NCBI GenBank assembly: GCA_041392475.1
Contig: JAWKLZ010000003.1
Span: 1,571,501-1,635,500, forward strand
DNA from: Chitinophagales bacterium
GTDB lineage: Bacteria > Bacteroidota > Bacteroidia > Chitinophagales > UBA2359
Length of the DNA: 64,000 nt
Reading direction: 5' to 3'
The notes beneath the pieces were generated by a model that saw only the letters and a list, made by a program, of their open reading frames with translations, made no database searches and was not told where the DNA came from. Every line of letters starts with the position of its first letter. The first letter of the stretch is position 1. This document shows, piece after piece, positions 1-9,258 of this stretch. The translations under genes were made by a program, and so were the position numbers.

Positions 1-49
1 ATATGCATCTTCTAATTCTGCTGCAATTTGAAAACTTTGTTCAAATAAA

Positions 50-81
50 TTTTGCAGACTTCACAAAATGGTTTAATTTTG
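50..81 (+). promoter_or_regulatory. kdgK promoter (Bacteroidota type)
   Basis: A TTTG box at 51-54 and a TAATTTTG box at 74-81 are separated by exactly 19 bases. This matches the known Bacteroidota -33/-7 consensus (TTTG, about 19 bases, TAnnTTTG). It lies about 40 bases before the kdgK start. The palindromic operator at 79-106 overlaps its downstream edge. Confidence 0.75.
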
Positions 82-106
82 GTCTGCCAATTAATTGGTA
101 AACCAA
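79..106 (+). promoter_or_regulatory. double-palindrome operator before kdgK
   Basis: Two 12-bp palindromes, TTGGTCTGCCAA (79-90) and TTGGTAAACCAA (95-106), lie 16 bp centre to centre across the -7 box and the likely transcription start. The first is identical to the one before the GntR/FadR gene at 17484-17495. A site overlapping the start region suggests repression by that regulator, relieved by a pathway intermediate. The repeat is seen; the regulator assignment is inferred. Confidence 0.7.
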
Positions 107-122
107 TTTAAAAATATATTCA

Positions 123-1160
123 ATGAAAAAAATAATCACTTTCGGCGAAATTATGCTTCGATTGACTCCGCCCAATGCCCTGCGTTTTTCGCAAGCAAAT
201 AGTTTTGATGTAGTATATGGAGGAGGTGAATCCAATGTTGCTGTGTCTTTAGCCAACTATGGTCTGCCCGTAGAGTTTGTGACTCGCTTACCTAAAAACG
301 ACATTGGAGAATGTGCCTTGATGGAAATGCGAAAACGAGGTGTTGGTACAAAGCACATTATTTTTGGAGGAGAACGTTTGGGAATTTATTTCTTAGAGAT
401 TGGGGCAGTGAGTAGAGGCAGCAAGGTTGTTTACGATAGGGCCTATTCTGCTGTGTCAGAGATTCAAAAAGGAATGGTTGATTGGGAGGAAGTTTTTGCA
501 GATGCTCAATGGTTTCACTGGACAGGTATTACACCCGCTATTTCACAAAGTGCAGCAGATGTTTGCTTGGAGGCAATACAGGCCGCAAACCGACTGGGAG
601 TGACCGTTTCAACGGACTTGAACTACCGCAAAAACTTGTGGAATTATGGTAAATCTCCTGCTGAAGTGATGCCTGAACTGGTGGCGGGCTGCGATGTGAT
701 TCTCGGCAATGAGGAAGATGCCGAAAAACATTTTGACATTCACCCCAAAGGCATTGACGTAACGCAAGGACACTCGATGGATGCGGCTGCTTATCAATCG
801 GTTTGCGAACAATTGATGGAGCGTTTTCCGAGAGCAAAAAAGGTAATCATTACTCTTCGAGGTTCTATCAGTGCTTCCCACAATTCTTGGGCAGGTGTAT
901 TGTATGATGGCAATAAGTTATACCATTCGCCTACCTACCAAATTACGCATATAGTAGATAGAGTGGGAGGTGGAGATAGTTTTATGGGCGGCTTGATTTA
1001 CGGTTTGGTCAGCTACGAAGGAGACGACCAACGAGCTTTAAATTTTGCAGTGGCGGCTTCCTGCTTGAAACACACGATTTATGGTGATGCGAATTTGGTG
1101 AAGGTTGACGAGGTAGAAAAATTGATGCAAGGAGATGCAAGTGGAAGGGTTTCTAGATAA
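123..1160 (+). CDS. kdgK: 2-dehydro-3-deoxygluconate kinase
   Basis: A PfkB-family sugar kinase of 345 residues, the usual length. It phosphorylates 2-keto-3-deoxygluconate (KDG) to KDPG with ATP in the cytoplasm, the common last part of alginate and pectin catabolism. Visible are the N-terminal substrate motif GGGESN (33-38) and the C-terminal PfkB signature DRVGGGDSFMGG (279-290), with catalytic Asp285. The ATG at 123 follows a good promoter. The KDPG aldolase gene begins 17 bases after the stop, so the two form an operon. The convergent alginate genes and the shared operator make KDG from alginate the likely substrate. A fructokinase or other PfkB role is possible but less likely here. Confidence 0.93.
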   Translation: MKKIITFGEIMLRLTPPNALRFSQANSFDVVYGGGESNVAVSLANYGLPVEFVTRLPKNDIGECALMEMRKRGVGTKHIIFGGERLGIYFLEIGAVSRGSKVVYDRAYSAVSEIQKGMVDWEEVFADAQWFHWTGITPAISQSAADVCLEAIQAANRLGVTVSTDLNYRKNLWNYGKSPAEVMPELVAGCDVILGNEEDAEKHFDIHPKGIDVTQGHSMDAAAYQSVCEQLMERFPRAKKVIITLRGSISASHNSWAGVLYDGNKLYHSPTYQITHIVDRVGGGDSFMGGLIYGLVSYEGDDQRALNFAVAASCLKHTIYGDANLVKVDEVEKLMQGDASGRVSR

Positions 1161-1177
1161 TTTAAAAAATAATAAAA

Positions 1178-1846
1178 ATGGCTCGATTTACAAGAATACA
1201 AGTTGCTCAGACAATGGAGCATACAGGTTTGGTTCCGTTATTTTATCACAGCAATATTGAGGTAGGAAAACAACTCCTAAAGGCTTGTTACAAGGGTGGT
1301 GCAAGAATATTAGAGTTCACCAATAGAGGGGATTATGCACACGAGGTATTTAGAGAGCTCAATCTTTTTGCAGCCAGAGAACTACCTGAAATGATGTTGG
1401 GTGTAGGTTCAGTGACTGATGGAGGGACAGTTTCTTTGTACCTTCAATTGGGGGCAAATTTTGTGGTAACACCTGTTTATAGGCAGGATATTGCGATTGT
1501 TTGCAATCGAAAAAAGATATTGTGGGCACCTGGCTGTGCAACGCTAACCGAAATTGCAACTGCTGAGGAAATGGGAGCAGAAATTGTGAAAATTTTCCCA
1601 GGAGAGGTATTGGGGCCTTCTTTTGTTAAGGCGGTCAAAGGTCCTTGTCCGTGGACGAGCATCATGCCAACAGGAGGTGTTTCGCCTACCATCGAAAACC
1701 TGACAGCCTGGTTTGAAGCGGGGGTAACGTGTGTGGGTATGGGGTCAAAATTGATTTCTAAGGAGATTATTGAAGCAGGTGATTATGCAGCTTTGGAAAG
1801 AAAAGTGCGAGAGGTTTTGGAAATGATTGAAAGGATAAGGGGTTAA
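1178..1846 (+). CDS. eda: KDPG / 4-hydroxy-2-oxoglutarate aldolase
   Basis: A class I aldolase of 222 residues that cleaves 2-keto-3-deoxy-6-phosphogluconate to pyruvate and glyceraldehyde 3-phosphate. The Schiff-base lysine is Lys138 in the VKIFPG motif, and Glu46 in ILEFTNR matches the family's catalytic glutamate. The phosphate-binding TGGV segment and the GMGSKL end are present. It is the second gene of the kdgK operon and finishes the alginate pathway. The inserted segment before the active site and the FTNRGD form are those of the Bacteroidota subgroup. Confidence 0.93.
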   Translation: MARFTRIQVAQTMEHTGLVPLFYHSNIEVGKQLLKACYKGGARILEFTNRGDYAHEVFRELNLFAARELPEMMLGVGSVTDGGTVSLYLQLGANFVVTPVYRQDIAIVCNRKKILWAPGCATLTEIATAEEMGAEIVKIFPGEVLGPSFVKAVKGPCPWTSIMPTGGVSPTIENLTAWFEAGVTCVGMGSKLISKEIIEAGDYAALERKVREVLEMIERIRG

Positions 1847-1898
1847 TGAAAATCGAAATAAAAGAAACAAAAATTTTCATTCTTTTGCGCCCCTCCCT

Positions 1899-1945
1899 CA
1901 AAAAAAAGCTATGCAAAAATGCCTTATCAACATTTCGCATAGCTT
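1899..1945 (-). terminator. terminator of the alginate operon
   Basis: On the minus strand, a 9-bp perfect stem (AAGCTATGC/GCATAGCTT, arms 1937-1945 and 1906-1914) with a 22-base loop is followed by a run of eight or more T. It lies 140 bases past the SDR stop and prevents read-through into kdgK/eda. Confidence 0.65.
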
Positions 1946-2083
1946 ACAAACCAATAAATATTATGAAACTAAATTACTACTAATGCCTTATTTCTGTTTT
2001 AAGAAAACGTTAAACCTCCAGGCAGTTTTACCTGCTAAATTCATAAATTAAAATTATGAGTACCTGAAAATTTAAATATACTC

Positions 2084-2848
2084 TTAGATTCCTAATGCTT
2101 GACCACCGCCAACTTGAATCGTTTCTGCTGTTAAGAATGCGGCATCTTTACTAGCTAAGAAAGAAACAACCCCCGCAACATCTTCTGGTTGACCTAACCT
2201 TCCCAGCATAATGTTATTTGCCCAAGAAGCAAAAACTTCTGGTTTCGTGTCTTTAATTTGCTTATGAAATGGAGTGTCAATTGTACCGGGAGATACTGCA
2301 TTAACTCTAATTCCATATTCTGCCAAATCTTTTGCTAACGCTCTCGTAATTGCATGGACACCAGCTTTGGATGTTCCATAAATTCCAGCTCCAGGGCCTC
2401 CTGCATTCCATGCTGCATTTGATGTATAGTTAATGATTGTAGGATTTTCTCCCTTTTTAAGGAAAGGTATTGCCGCTCTTGAAGCGAAAAATACAGAATC
2501 CAAGTTTAATGCCATTACAAATCTGTAAAATTCTGTTGTCATATCTTCAAACCTGGATCTTCCACCTAATCCACCTGCATTGTTTACAAGCACATCAATT
2601 TTTCCATACTTTTCACCAATTGCAGTGATGTTCTTAGTTACAAGCTCTTCCTTAGTAACATCGAATCCGCAATATTCAGCCGTAATCCCTTCTGCAGTAA
2701 GTTCTTCAACTCTTTTAGCTCCTGCTTCATCATCAAGGCCGTTTAATACTAAAGTATATCCGTCTTGACCTAATCTTTTTGCTACTGCAAAGCCAATACC
2801 ACCGGTGGCACCGGTTATTATTGCTACTTTTCCGTTTAATTTCTTCAT
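2084..2848 (-). CDS. SDR oxidoreductase, probable DEH reductase
   Basis: A classical short-chain dehydrogenase of 254 residues. It has the cofactor motif TGATGGIG (12-19), NNAGG (89-93) and the catalytic triad Ser143, Tyr157, Lys161 (YGTSK). In alginate loci, SDR enzymes at this position reduce 4-deoxy-L-erythro-5-hexoseulose uronate (DEH) to 2-keto-3-deoxygluconate using NAD(P)H, and the kdgK gene next door uses that product. It is the last gene of the minus-strand array, 17 bases after the MFS stop. Sequence alone cannot prove the substrate; gluconate 5-dehydrogenase-like activity is the alternative. Confidence 0.85.
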   Translation of the reverse strand: MKKLNGKVAIITGATGGIGFAVAKRLGQDGYTLVLNGLDDEAGAKRVEELTAEGITAEYCGFDVTKEELVTKNITAIGEKYGKIDVLVNNAGGLGGRSRFEDMTTEFYRFVMALNLDSVFFASRAAIPFLKKGENPTIINYTSNAAWNAGGPGAGIYGTSKAGVHAITRALAKDLAEYGIRVNAVSPGTIDTPFHKQIKDTKPEVFASWANNIMLGRLGQPEDVAGVVSFLASKDAAFLTAETIQVGGGQALGI

Positions 2849-2865
2849 TTATAAAAATATTTTAA

Positions 2866-4182
2866 TTATTTTTTTGTATAAAATTTAGGTTTCAAAGGTT
2901 CAATCTTCGGACACAAAATCCAAATACTCGCCATCGCAATCACCGCCAAAGTAGCACCAATCACAAAGGCAGGGGTATAATTGCCGCCCGCAGTAAGCCA
3001 CGGAACGAGAGAAGTAAGCCCCACAGCCCCTAACTTAGCAGCCATTCCTGAAAATCCTGACAAAGTACCCACCGTTTTCTTTCCGAACATATCACTCGGT
3101 AATGTTTGAACATTTCCGATTGCTGTCTGGAAACCAAACAGGATAACCGCCATGATAAGCACCGCATTAACGGGAGTTCCTGGGCTTGCCATGGCCAATA
3201 AGGATGGCAACATAATTAAACAGCCAAGAGTAATGACCAGTTTCCGAGTTTTATCAACTGTCCAGCCTACTTTGATGCGGTTTTGTGCCAAAAGTCCACC
3301 AAACCAAGCTCCAAACATTGCACCTACATAAGGCACCCAACCGTAAATCCCAATCGTTTTGACATCCATACCATAGACTTCAAATAGGTAAATCGGAATC
3401 CAAAAAACAAACAACCACCAAATCGGGTCAATCACTGCGGATGCAATGATAACACCCCAGCTTTCCTTGTGGGATAACAGTTCTTTGGTCGTTGGGTTAT
3501 ATCCCTCTTCTTCGAGTTGGGCAACTTCGTTGGGGGTTGGATTTTTTTGACCACTTAAAATGTATTGCCGTTCTTCCTCTGTTATCCACGGATGCGACTT
3601 AGGTGGAGCTTTGACCAAAATCATCCACGGAATCAGCCACATCAAACCCGTCAGACCAACCAGAATGAAAATCATTTGCCAATTGAAATGAATCGTCAGA
3701 AATGCGATAAGTGGAATAGAGATAATCCCTCCGATAGCTGCACCAGAATTGAACAACCCTTGAGCCAAAGCCCGTTCCTTTGTTGGAAACCATTCGGCAT
3801 TTCCTTTTGCAGCTCCTGGCCAGTTCCCTGCTTCTGCAATTCCTAAAATGGCTCGAAAAATACCAAAACTAAGTACGCCACGAGCTAAGGCGTGAAGTGC
3901 AGTTGCAATAGACCATACACCAATGGACAAAGCAAAGCCCAATCGTGTTCCAACCCAGTCGAAAATCTTCCCAAAGATAGCTTGACCAAAGGCATAAGAA
4001 AACACAAAGATAACAGAAATCAATGCGTAAATTTCTTTTCTCTCATCATCCGTACTATCTGGATAAAGATCCATCGCAATCTCTGGCCATAGAACACCAA
4101 GTGATTGTCTGTCAATATAATTGATAATTGTGGCAAGAGCAATCAAAGCAATAACCCACCATCGTAGTCCTTTTAATTTCAT
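2866..4182 (-). CDS. MFS transporter, probable uronate importer
   Basis: A major facilitator superfamily permease of 438 residues with about 12 membrane segments, of the anion:cation symporter (ExuT/hexuronate) type. The first helix is followed by the family motif NYIDRQSLGVLWPEI (near residue 22). Its place between the KdgF-like cupin and the DEH reductase suggests that it brings unsaturated monouronate or DEH across the inner membrane. It is co-transcribed with the SDR gene 17 bases downstream. A short GACGGTTGACGG-type repeat lies just before its start. Confidence 0.85.
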   Translation of the reverse strand: MKLKGLRWWVIALIALATIINYIDRQSLGVLWPEIAMDLYPDSTDDERKEIYALISVIFVFSYAFGQAIFGKIFDWVGTRLGFALSIGVWSIATALHALARGVLSFGIFRAILGIAEAGNWPGAAKGNAEWFPTKERALAQGLFNSGAAIGGIISIPLIAFLTIHFNWQMIFILVGLTGLMWLIPWMILVKAPPKSHPWITEEERQYILSGQKNPTPNEVAQLEEEGYNPTTKELLSHKESWGVIIASAVIDPIWWLFVFWIPIYLFEVYGMDVKTIGIYGWVPYVGAMFGAWFGGLLAQNRIKVGWTVDKTRKLVITLGCLIMLPSLLAMASPGTPVNAVLIMAVILFGFQTAIGNVQTLPSDMFGKKTVGTLSGFSGMAAKLGAVGLTSLVPWLTAGGNYTPAFVIGATLAVIAMASIWILCPKIEPLKPKFYTKK

Positions 4183-4189
4183 TTTGTTT

Positions 4190-4221
4190 ACGGTTGACGG
4201 CAGACGGTTGACGATGGACGG
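4190..4221. repeat. short CGGTTGACG direct repeats
   Basis: Two copies of CGGTTGACG(G/A) at 4191 and 4205, followed by a diverged ATGGACGG, fill part of the 74-base gap between the MFS gene and the cupin gene. It is a low-complexity intergenic repeat with no evident function. Confidence 0.5.
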
Positions 4222-4256
4222 CTCTGCCCATATTTAGTCAAAGTACTGCCTGATTC

Positions 4257-4601
4257 TTATAAAAAATCTTCTCTTAATGGACTAAAAACATCAATCAATT
4301 GTCCGTCTTTTATACAGGTACAACCATGCATAACCATTGGAGGGATGTAGTAAGAATCCCCGCCTTTGATGGTTTTTACTTGGTCGCCAATGGTCATTTC
4401 AAATTCACCACTTTGTACATAAGTTACTTGCGAATGATGGTGATTGTGCATTTGTCCGACACCGCCTGCTTTGAAGTCGGCAATGACGAGCATGATTTTG
4501 TCGTCATAACCATGAATTTGCCGCCGTATCAAGGGATCAACTTGTTCCCATTCCTGTTCTTCTTTAAAAAAAAAATCTTTGCCTGTTTTGGTAGGATTCA
4601 T
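4257..4601 (-). CDS. kdgF: cupin, KdgF-like monouronate-opening enzyme
   Basis: A single-domain cupin of 114 residues if started at the ATG at 4601. An upstream ATG (4670) would overlap the PL17 gene and adds an unlikely N-terminus. The metal ligands are visible as His52 and His54 in the HNHHH stretch, Gln58 and His92 (MVMHG), matching KdgF. KdgF proteins speed the conversion of 4,5-unsaturated monouronates into the linear ketouronate (DEH) in pectin and alginate catabolism. It lies between the PL17 exolyase, which makes the monouronate, and the transporter and reductase, which fits that role. Confidence 0.85.
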   Translation of the reverse strand: MNPTKTGKDFFFKEEQEWEQVDPLIRRQIHGYDDKIMLVIADFKAGGVGQMHNHHHSQVTYVQSGEFEMTIGDQVKTIKGGDSYYIPPMVMHGCTCIKDGQLIDVFSPLREDFL

Positions 4602-4636
4602 CTTCCTGTTATGTTTGTTTAATAATTGTATTGTAT

Positions 4637-6892
4637 TCAATTCTCCATTAGAGAAAAAACTCCTTTCCATTCATACGTTTTTCCATCAACTTCAATTGCA
4701 TGTTGCGTTTCCTCCGAATTGTCCTGATTCGCTAACATTAGCGTCCAAACTTTTTCTTTTTGGTTGCTAAAACTTACAATCGTATAATCTTCAGTATCAA
4801 CAATAACCTCCAATTTATCAATGCTACTAAACGGACTGTGTGGAATCTCACCAACAGGATTGTAATTCCCATGCGGTTCAATCACCGAACAAAACAGTGC
4901 ATTTTTCGCTTCATTTTTGCGGATAATAAAAGTAGGGTCGTGACGCAAATTGAAGTTGGAATCATTTGCACCGCTTCGGGCAAAAATCAAATCATCCTCT
5001 TTTGAAGTCAGCGCTGTCATCGAGAAAAATTTACCGTTCAAAAACCAAGTCAATTTGGCATTTTTTCCATCTGCTTTACCTTGAGCTTCCTTCCAAATAT
5101 GCTGATAACCATGCTCTTTGCCAATCGGCTTCAAAGATTCCGTTTCGGCTTTGTATTCAAAATTGTTGGACAATAAATGCCCTTGAAACCAAGTCGGCAA
5201 ATCGTATTGTTGGGCAGAATCAGACTGCATCCGAAAGAGGTCTATCAAAATCGGTTTGTGAAAACTCTCGTTCTTCAATAAAACCATCGTGCGGTGCATT
5301 TCCACACCCTCATACGCATGACTTGATTTTGCGCTAACGATTTGCAGCGCATCGTTTTCGGCATTGAAGTAGTAGGGGATTGGAGCGTATTTCGAGCCTA
5401 TTTTTATATCCCCATTGTAGTGCGATTTTTCATTGACCACTACTGTATTGTGAGCGATACTTTGTTTCGCAAAAGTATTGTTTTCGGGTAGGTAACGACC
5501 GCCCCCTTTTTGGTCAATATTCACCCAACGAGCTGCGCCATAATCTTGTATGACTTCGCCCGATTCATCGTAAAGTGAATAAGATAGTTTGTCGAAATGC
5601 CCATGTCCCATACCCTGTTCCGAATATTTCATCACCAAACATAATTCGCCCGATTCTTGTCCTTTTGTCCGCAAAATTCCCACACCACCTTGCTTGCCAT
5701 CTGCTCCATCGGTGTAGGCAATGGGTTTTTGTTCAAAAGACTGTGCCAATCCTTTCGCCAAATCCTTCGCTACTGCAAAACCCGTTTCGTCTAGCAAAAC
5801 CTGCTCCTGCAATGCTGCAATTGATAACAATTCGGGGTCGTTTCCAAAATCATAGTATGCAATATCAACGGCTGCGATTACCTCCCTTGCCAACCACGAC
5901 ATTCCTTTTTGAGAGTCGTTGATGGGAAAAAACACACCGTTTGCGTCGGTTTGATTGAGGAGCGCATAAACGGATTTTTGAAGTATTTTGTCTCTATAAT
6001 TGAAGATATTCAAATCTGGACGACTGTTTGACAGTGATTTGGCAAACAACAAAAAAGGCGACATTGCATATCGGAGGTAATAAGGCCCTTCAGTAAAATA
6101 ACCATCTGGTGAAAATGAGTAATCTAACTGAGCCAAAAAACCAGCAGATTTTTGACCTTCAATTTTGATAAAACCACCATCATTGTCCATCAAATCTTTA
6201 GGAATATCGTCTGACTTTAATCCATACAAAGCCCGATTAACCAATTCTTCATCGTCCATTGCTAAGCCTATCATCCCGACTGCCGCATTGCCCCATGTAC
6301 TGTGGTTGTGGATGCGGTTGTAAAACTGAGGATTGCCGATAGACAAGAAATCCGCAAAAGGTCGAAACAAGTCATTCTCCAAGTGTTTGCGCTGTTTGAT
6401 TGGGAGCCAATCATAGATGCAATCATACGCCTGACTCACATATACCAACCAATTTGCATCGTTTAAACATTGCCAAAATATTTTACCTGTGGCATAAGAT
6501 TTGTTTGCAGGGTGCAAACCCAATTTGGGGTATATTTTGGCATACTCCAATAACATATCTCGAATGTAAATTGCATATTTTTCATCTCCTGTTATCTGAA
6601 ATAAATTGCCCGCTTTTTGAAGAATGAAAAAGTTTTTTTTGTGACGTTCATGCGTGTAGCCGCCCGCCATGTCTTTTGGAATCGGCACGTGAATACCTTC
6701 TTCAATTTCTGCATTAACTTCTTCAATTGTTGCCTTCAATTCTGCATCAAATAGCGGGACTTTGCCCAGTTCTGCCCGAATTGTTGCAACTCCTTTTGGT
6801 GTGAGCATCAATTTGGGATGTGTTTGGGCAGTTGCTATTGCAGTGATAAATAGCAGCAGGAAAAATGTTTGTATGTTTTTGATTTTGTTCAA
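4637..6892 (-). CDS. PL17 oligoalginate lyase (heparinase II/III fold)
   Basis: A polysaccharide lyase of 751 residues with a signal peptide (1-22, ending AIATAQ), so periplasmic or secreted. An N-terminal alpha-toroid alginate lyase domain (about 30-340) is followed by a heparinase II/III-type beta-sandwich (about 390-620). The catalytic Asn-His pair of the family is seen as Asn196-His197 in RIHNHSTWG, and the catalytic tyrosine lies in EGPYY (269-272). PL17 enzymes release unsaturated monouronate from oligoalginate ends, the substrate of the KdgF-like cupin downstream. It lies 50 bases after the PL6 stop in the same array. Confidence 0.92.
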   Translation of the reverse strand: MNKIKNIQTFFLLLFITAIATAQTHPKLMLTPKGVATIRAELGKVPLFDAELKATIEEVNAEIEEGIHVPIPKDMAGGYTHERHKKNFFILQKAGNLFQITGDEKYAIYIRDMLLEYAKIYPKLGLHPANKSYATGKIFWQCLNDANWLVYVSQAYDCIYDWLPIKQRKHLENDLFRPFADFLSIGNPQFYNRIHNHSTWGNAAVGMIGLAMDDEELVNRALYGLKSDDIPKDLMDNDGGFIKIEGQKSAGFLAQLDYSFSPDGYFTEGPYYLRYAMSPFLLFAKSLSNSRPDLNIFNYRDKILQKSVYALLNQTDANGVFFPINDSQKGMSWLAREVIAAVDIAYYDFGNDPELLSIAALQEQVLLDETGFAVAKDLAKGLAQSFEQKPIAYTDGADGKQGGVGILRTKGQESGELCLVMKYSEQGMGHGHFDKLSYSLYDESGEVIQDYGAARWVNIDQKGGGRYLPENNTFAKQSIAHNTVVVNEKSHYNGDIKIGSKYAPIPYYFNAENDALQIVSAKSSHAYEGVEMHRTMVLLKNESFHKPILIDLFRMQSDSAQQYDLPTWFQGHLLSNNFEYKAETESLKPIGKEHGYQHIWKEAQGKADGKNAKLTWFLNGKFFSMTALTSKEDDLIFARSGANDSNFNLRHDPTFIIRKNEAKNALFCSVIEPHGNYNPVGEIPHSPFSSIDKLEVIVDTEDYTIVSFSNQKEKVWTLMLANQDNSEETQHAIEVDGKTYEWKGVFSLMEN

Positions 6893-6942
6893 GTTATTTT
6901 GCTTATCAGGTATCGTACCTTCAATGTATCCGACACCTTGTT

Positions 6943-9258
6943 TTATCGAAATATTCCAATCGCCTTCCCGTCATTTCCTTTCAAATCCACTGCTGTCTCT
7001 TTTTCCGTCACCTCAACTAATTTATAAGCATCGTCGTTCGAAATAATCCCCTTAGAATTAGAAAAATTGGAGTGAGAAATGTTGACCACAGGTTCACCGA
7101 CACTAAGGTGCATTTTCAAAGATTCAGAATCATTAAAACTGCTATTTTCGATGTTGATGAACTGAACGCCATGCAAAGAAATAGCCGCCTCCGTCTTATT
7201 GCGCTTGCCATAACCCACTTTATTGAAGGTAGAATGGTTGATTTCGAGGATAGGGCCAAAAGTGCTTTCGTCTCCGCCACCTCTATGTAGATTTACTGCA
7301 ACTCCTTCAATGTCATTAAATTCGCAGTTCTCTATCACTACATTTTCGACATTGTAAATCCCGATGTCATCCGTTTCTTTATCGAGGCTCAAAACAGAAC
7401 CCGAAATGTTGTCAAAAACAGAATTGCGTAAAAGAATGGAATCTGCAAAGGTATTTTGGAATACTTTCAGTACTTCAAAGCTGTGGTTGATGTCCAGGTT
7501 TTGGAATTTACAGTCTTCAACGAACAATTTGTAGTTGTGATTCATCGAATAGCGACTTGTGCGAATGACTGCATTGCCTGGACTGTCAGGCGATTCCATA
7601 CCATCTACAACTACATTTTGCAGGGTTAAGCTCCCACCATTTTCGATGTTGAACAAAGAGGTTTTCTGAAATTGGAGAAAGGGTTTTTCTTTTGCTCCTT
7701 TTGCAGCTCTCACGGTGATAGGGTAGTAGAGGTCTATGGCTTTGGTGAGCATGTATTCACCCGCTTCTAGCTCCAAAATATCTCCTTTTTGAGCCGTTTT
7801 TGCAGCATCAAAAAGCGTATTCATACCTGCCTTGACTGCAATCACTTTTCCCGTTCCAAAACGAACTTCCTCATCAATAAGAGGATACCAAGTCACGCCA
7901 GTATTTTCGGGACTTGCATGGTCTTTTACCTCTGTAATTCCTGCACCTTTTGCAGTGTCTCCTTTGGGCATCAAAATGCCCTCTTTGTTTCTTTCTAAGA
8001 TGATTTTTTTGTTCTCAAAACCTTTTTTTGCAATAGCTTGTATATTCTCGCTGAGTATGTTTCCTTCAAATTTGATTCCACTAATGTCGTCGTAAACAGT
8101 GAATAAGTCGTCCTTTTTTTCGTTATAAAACAGATTGTTGGAGACCACTGTATTTTCGGGTGTGGCAGAGCGTTCTTCATCACTTCCTGCACAGAGTTGA
8201 ATGTAGTCGCAATTGATGAAAGTATTGTTGGAAGCCTCCGAATCCTTGACCTGAAAGTAGCGGTTCAAAGGTGAATTGGGGACACCATTCATAATCACCA
8301 AAGCCCCTCTAAAACGGTAGCCTGTCAAGCCTTCGCAGTAGTTATTGACTACTTTTTGTTTTTCGTTGATGATGCGGATACCGCCTGTGTTTGCCTTGCC
8401 ATTGCCGAAAAAATAGTTACTTTCGACCAGTGTTTCGTTTCCATGTCGCATGGTTAGTGTGCCTTGACATTCGTAGAAAGTATTACCCCGATAAATGTTT
8501 TGACAAGACTTGTTGGAGATGATTTCATGTTCACCATTGCAGCGGTCGAAGTAGTTGTTTTCGACAAGCGTATTGGAGTTGGTCAGTGAATGATGGCTTG
8601 TGCCAATCCTCAAAGTTTCGCCACCATTTGAACCCAAAATTGGGTGATAACCAAAATAATTGTGGTCTATTTGGTGGTGGTTTTCTTGACTTTCTTCTGT
8701 GGTTAAGCGCACTGCAAGTGTTACTCCATGATTGCGTTTTCCTGTGAGATAGTTGTGGTCGAATCGGTTGTTTTTGCCGTAAATTCCGACCCAGTAATCG
8801 GATTCAAAACGCTCTGGATTGCTATAATTGTCTATTACACATTCTGTTACTCGGCAGTTATTGCAGAGATATTCTTTGTTTCTCCTCAAAGAAATGACTT
8901 CATTGGTTGGAGTAAAACCGTTCTTAAAAACCAAACCTTCTATCACTAAATATTCGCCCGCCATCCTCAAATTGGACTGCCCTTCAAGGGTGACTTTTCC
9001 CTTTTCTTCAACGGTCAAGGTAATTGGAGCTTTTTCCGTTCCTTCACCCACAAAAACCAATTCCACATCTTTCCAAACACCGTTTGCCAAAATGATTTTA
9101 TCGCCTGCTTTTGCAGATTCAACGGTTTTTTTGAATTCTTCGAGGTTGTGTACTAAGCCTGTTGTTTGTGCGGTGCTATTGCTACAACTCATTGAAGATA
9201 GTATACAAAGTAAAAGAATGAAATAGGTCGAAGATAATTGGTTTGTATTGAGATTCAT
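6943..9258 (-). CDS. PL6 alginate lyase (chondroitinase B family), two beta-helix domains
   Basis: A 771-residue protein with a lipoprotein-like signal (LSSMSC, Cys at 25). Residues 30-450 form the right-handed parallel beta-helix of chondroitinase B/PL6. The catalytic residues Lys250 (EIISNKS) and Arg271 (LTMRHG) are in place, with acidic residues in NGGETLR and CNGEHEI that would hold Ca2+. A second beta-helix segment fills about 470-771, as in the two-domain PL6 alginate lyases. It probably cleaves alginate or oligoalginate at the cell surface or in the periplasm. It precedes the PL17 gene. A 471-base non-coding stretch separates it from PL7, so it may have its own promoter. Confidence 0.92.
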   Translation of the reverse strand: MNLNTNQLSSTYFILLLCILSSMSCSNSTAQTTGLVHNLEEFKKTVESAKAGDKIILANGVWKDVELVFVGEGTEKAPITLTVEEKGKVTLEGQSNLRMAGEYLVIEGLVFKNGFTPTNEVISLRRNKEYLCNNCRVTECVIDNYSNPERFESDYWVGIYGKNNRFDHNYLTGKRNHGVTLAVRLTTEESQENHHQIDHNYFGYHPILGSNGGETLRIGTSHHSLTNSNTLVENNYFDRCNGEHEIISNKSCQNIYRGNTFYECQGTLTMRHGNETLVESNYFFGNGKANTGGIRIINEKQKVVNNYCEGLTGYRFRGALVIMNGVPNSPLNRYFQVKDSEASNNTFINCDYIQLCAGSDEERSATPENTVVSNNLFYNEKKDDLFTVYDDISGIKFEGNILSENIQAIAKKGFENKKIILERNKEGILMPKGDTAKGAGITEVKDHASPENTGVTWYPLIDEEVRFGTGKVIAVKAGMNTLFDAAKTAQKGDILELEAGEYMLTKAIDLYYPITVRAAKGAKEKPFLQFQKTSLFNIENGGSLTLQNVVVDGMESPDSPGNAVIRTSRYSMNHNYKLFVEDCKFQNLDINHSFEVLKVFQNTFADSILLRNSVFDNISGSVLSLDKETDDIGIYNVENVVIENCEFNDIEGVAVNLHRGGGDESTFGPILEINHSTFNKVGYGKRNKTEAAISLHGVQFINIENSSFNDSESLKMHLSVGEPVVNISHSNFSNSKGIISNDDAYKLVEVTEKETAVDLKGNDGKAIGIFR

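Noticed and set aside
5575..5922. Open frames on the strand opposite to the PL17 gene, and similar ones opposite the PL6, SusC and surface-protein genes
   Set aside because: They lack family motifs and plausible composition, and they mirror long genes with clear domains.
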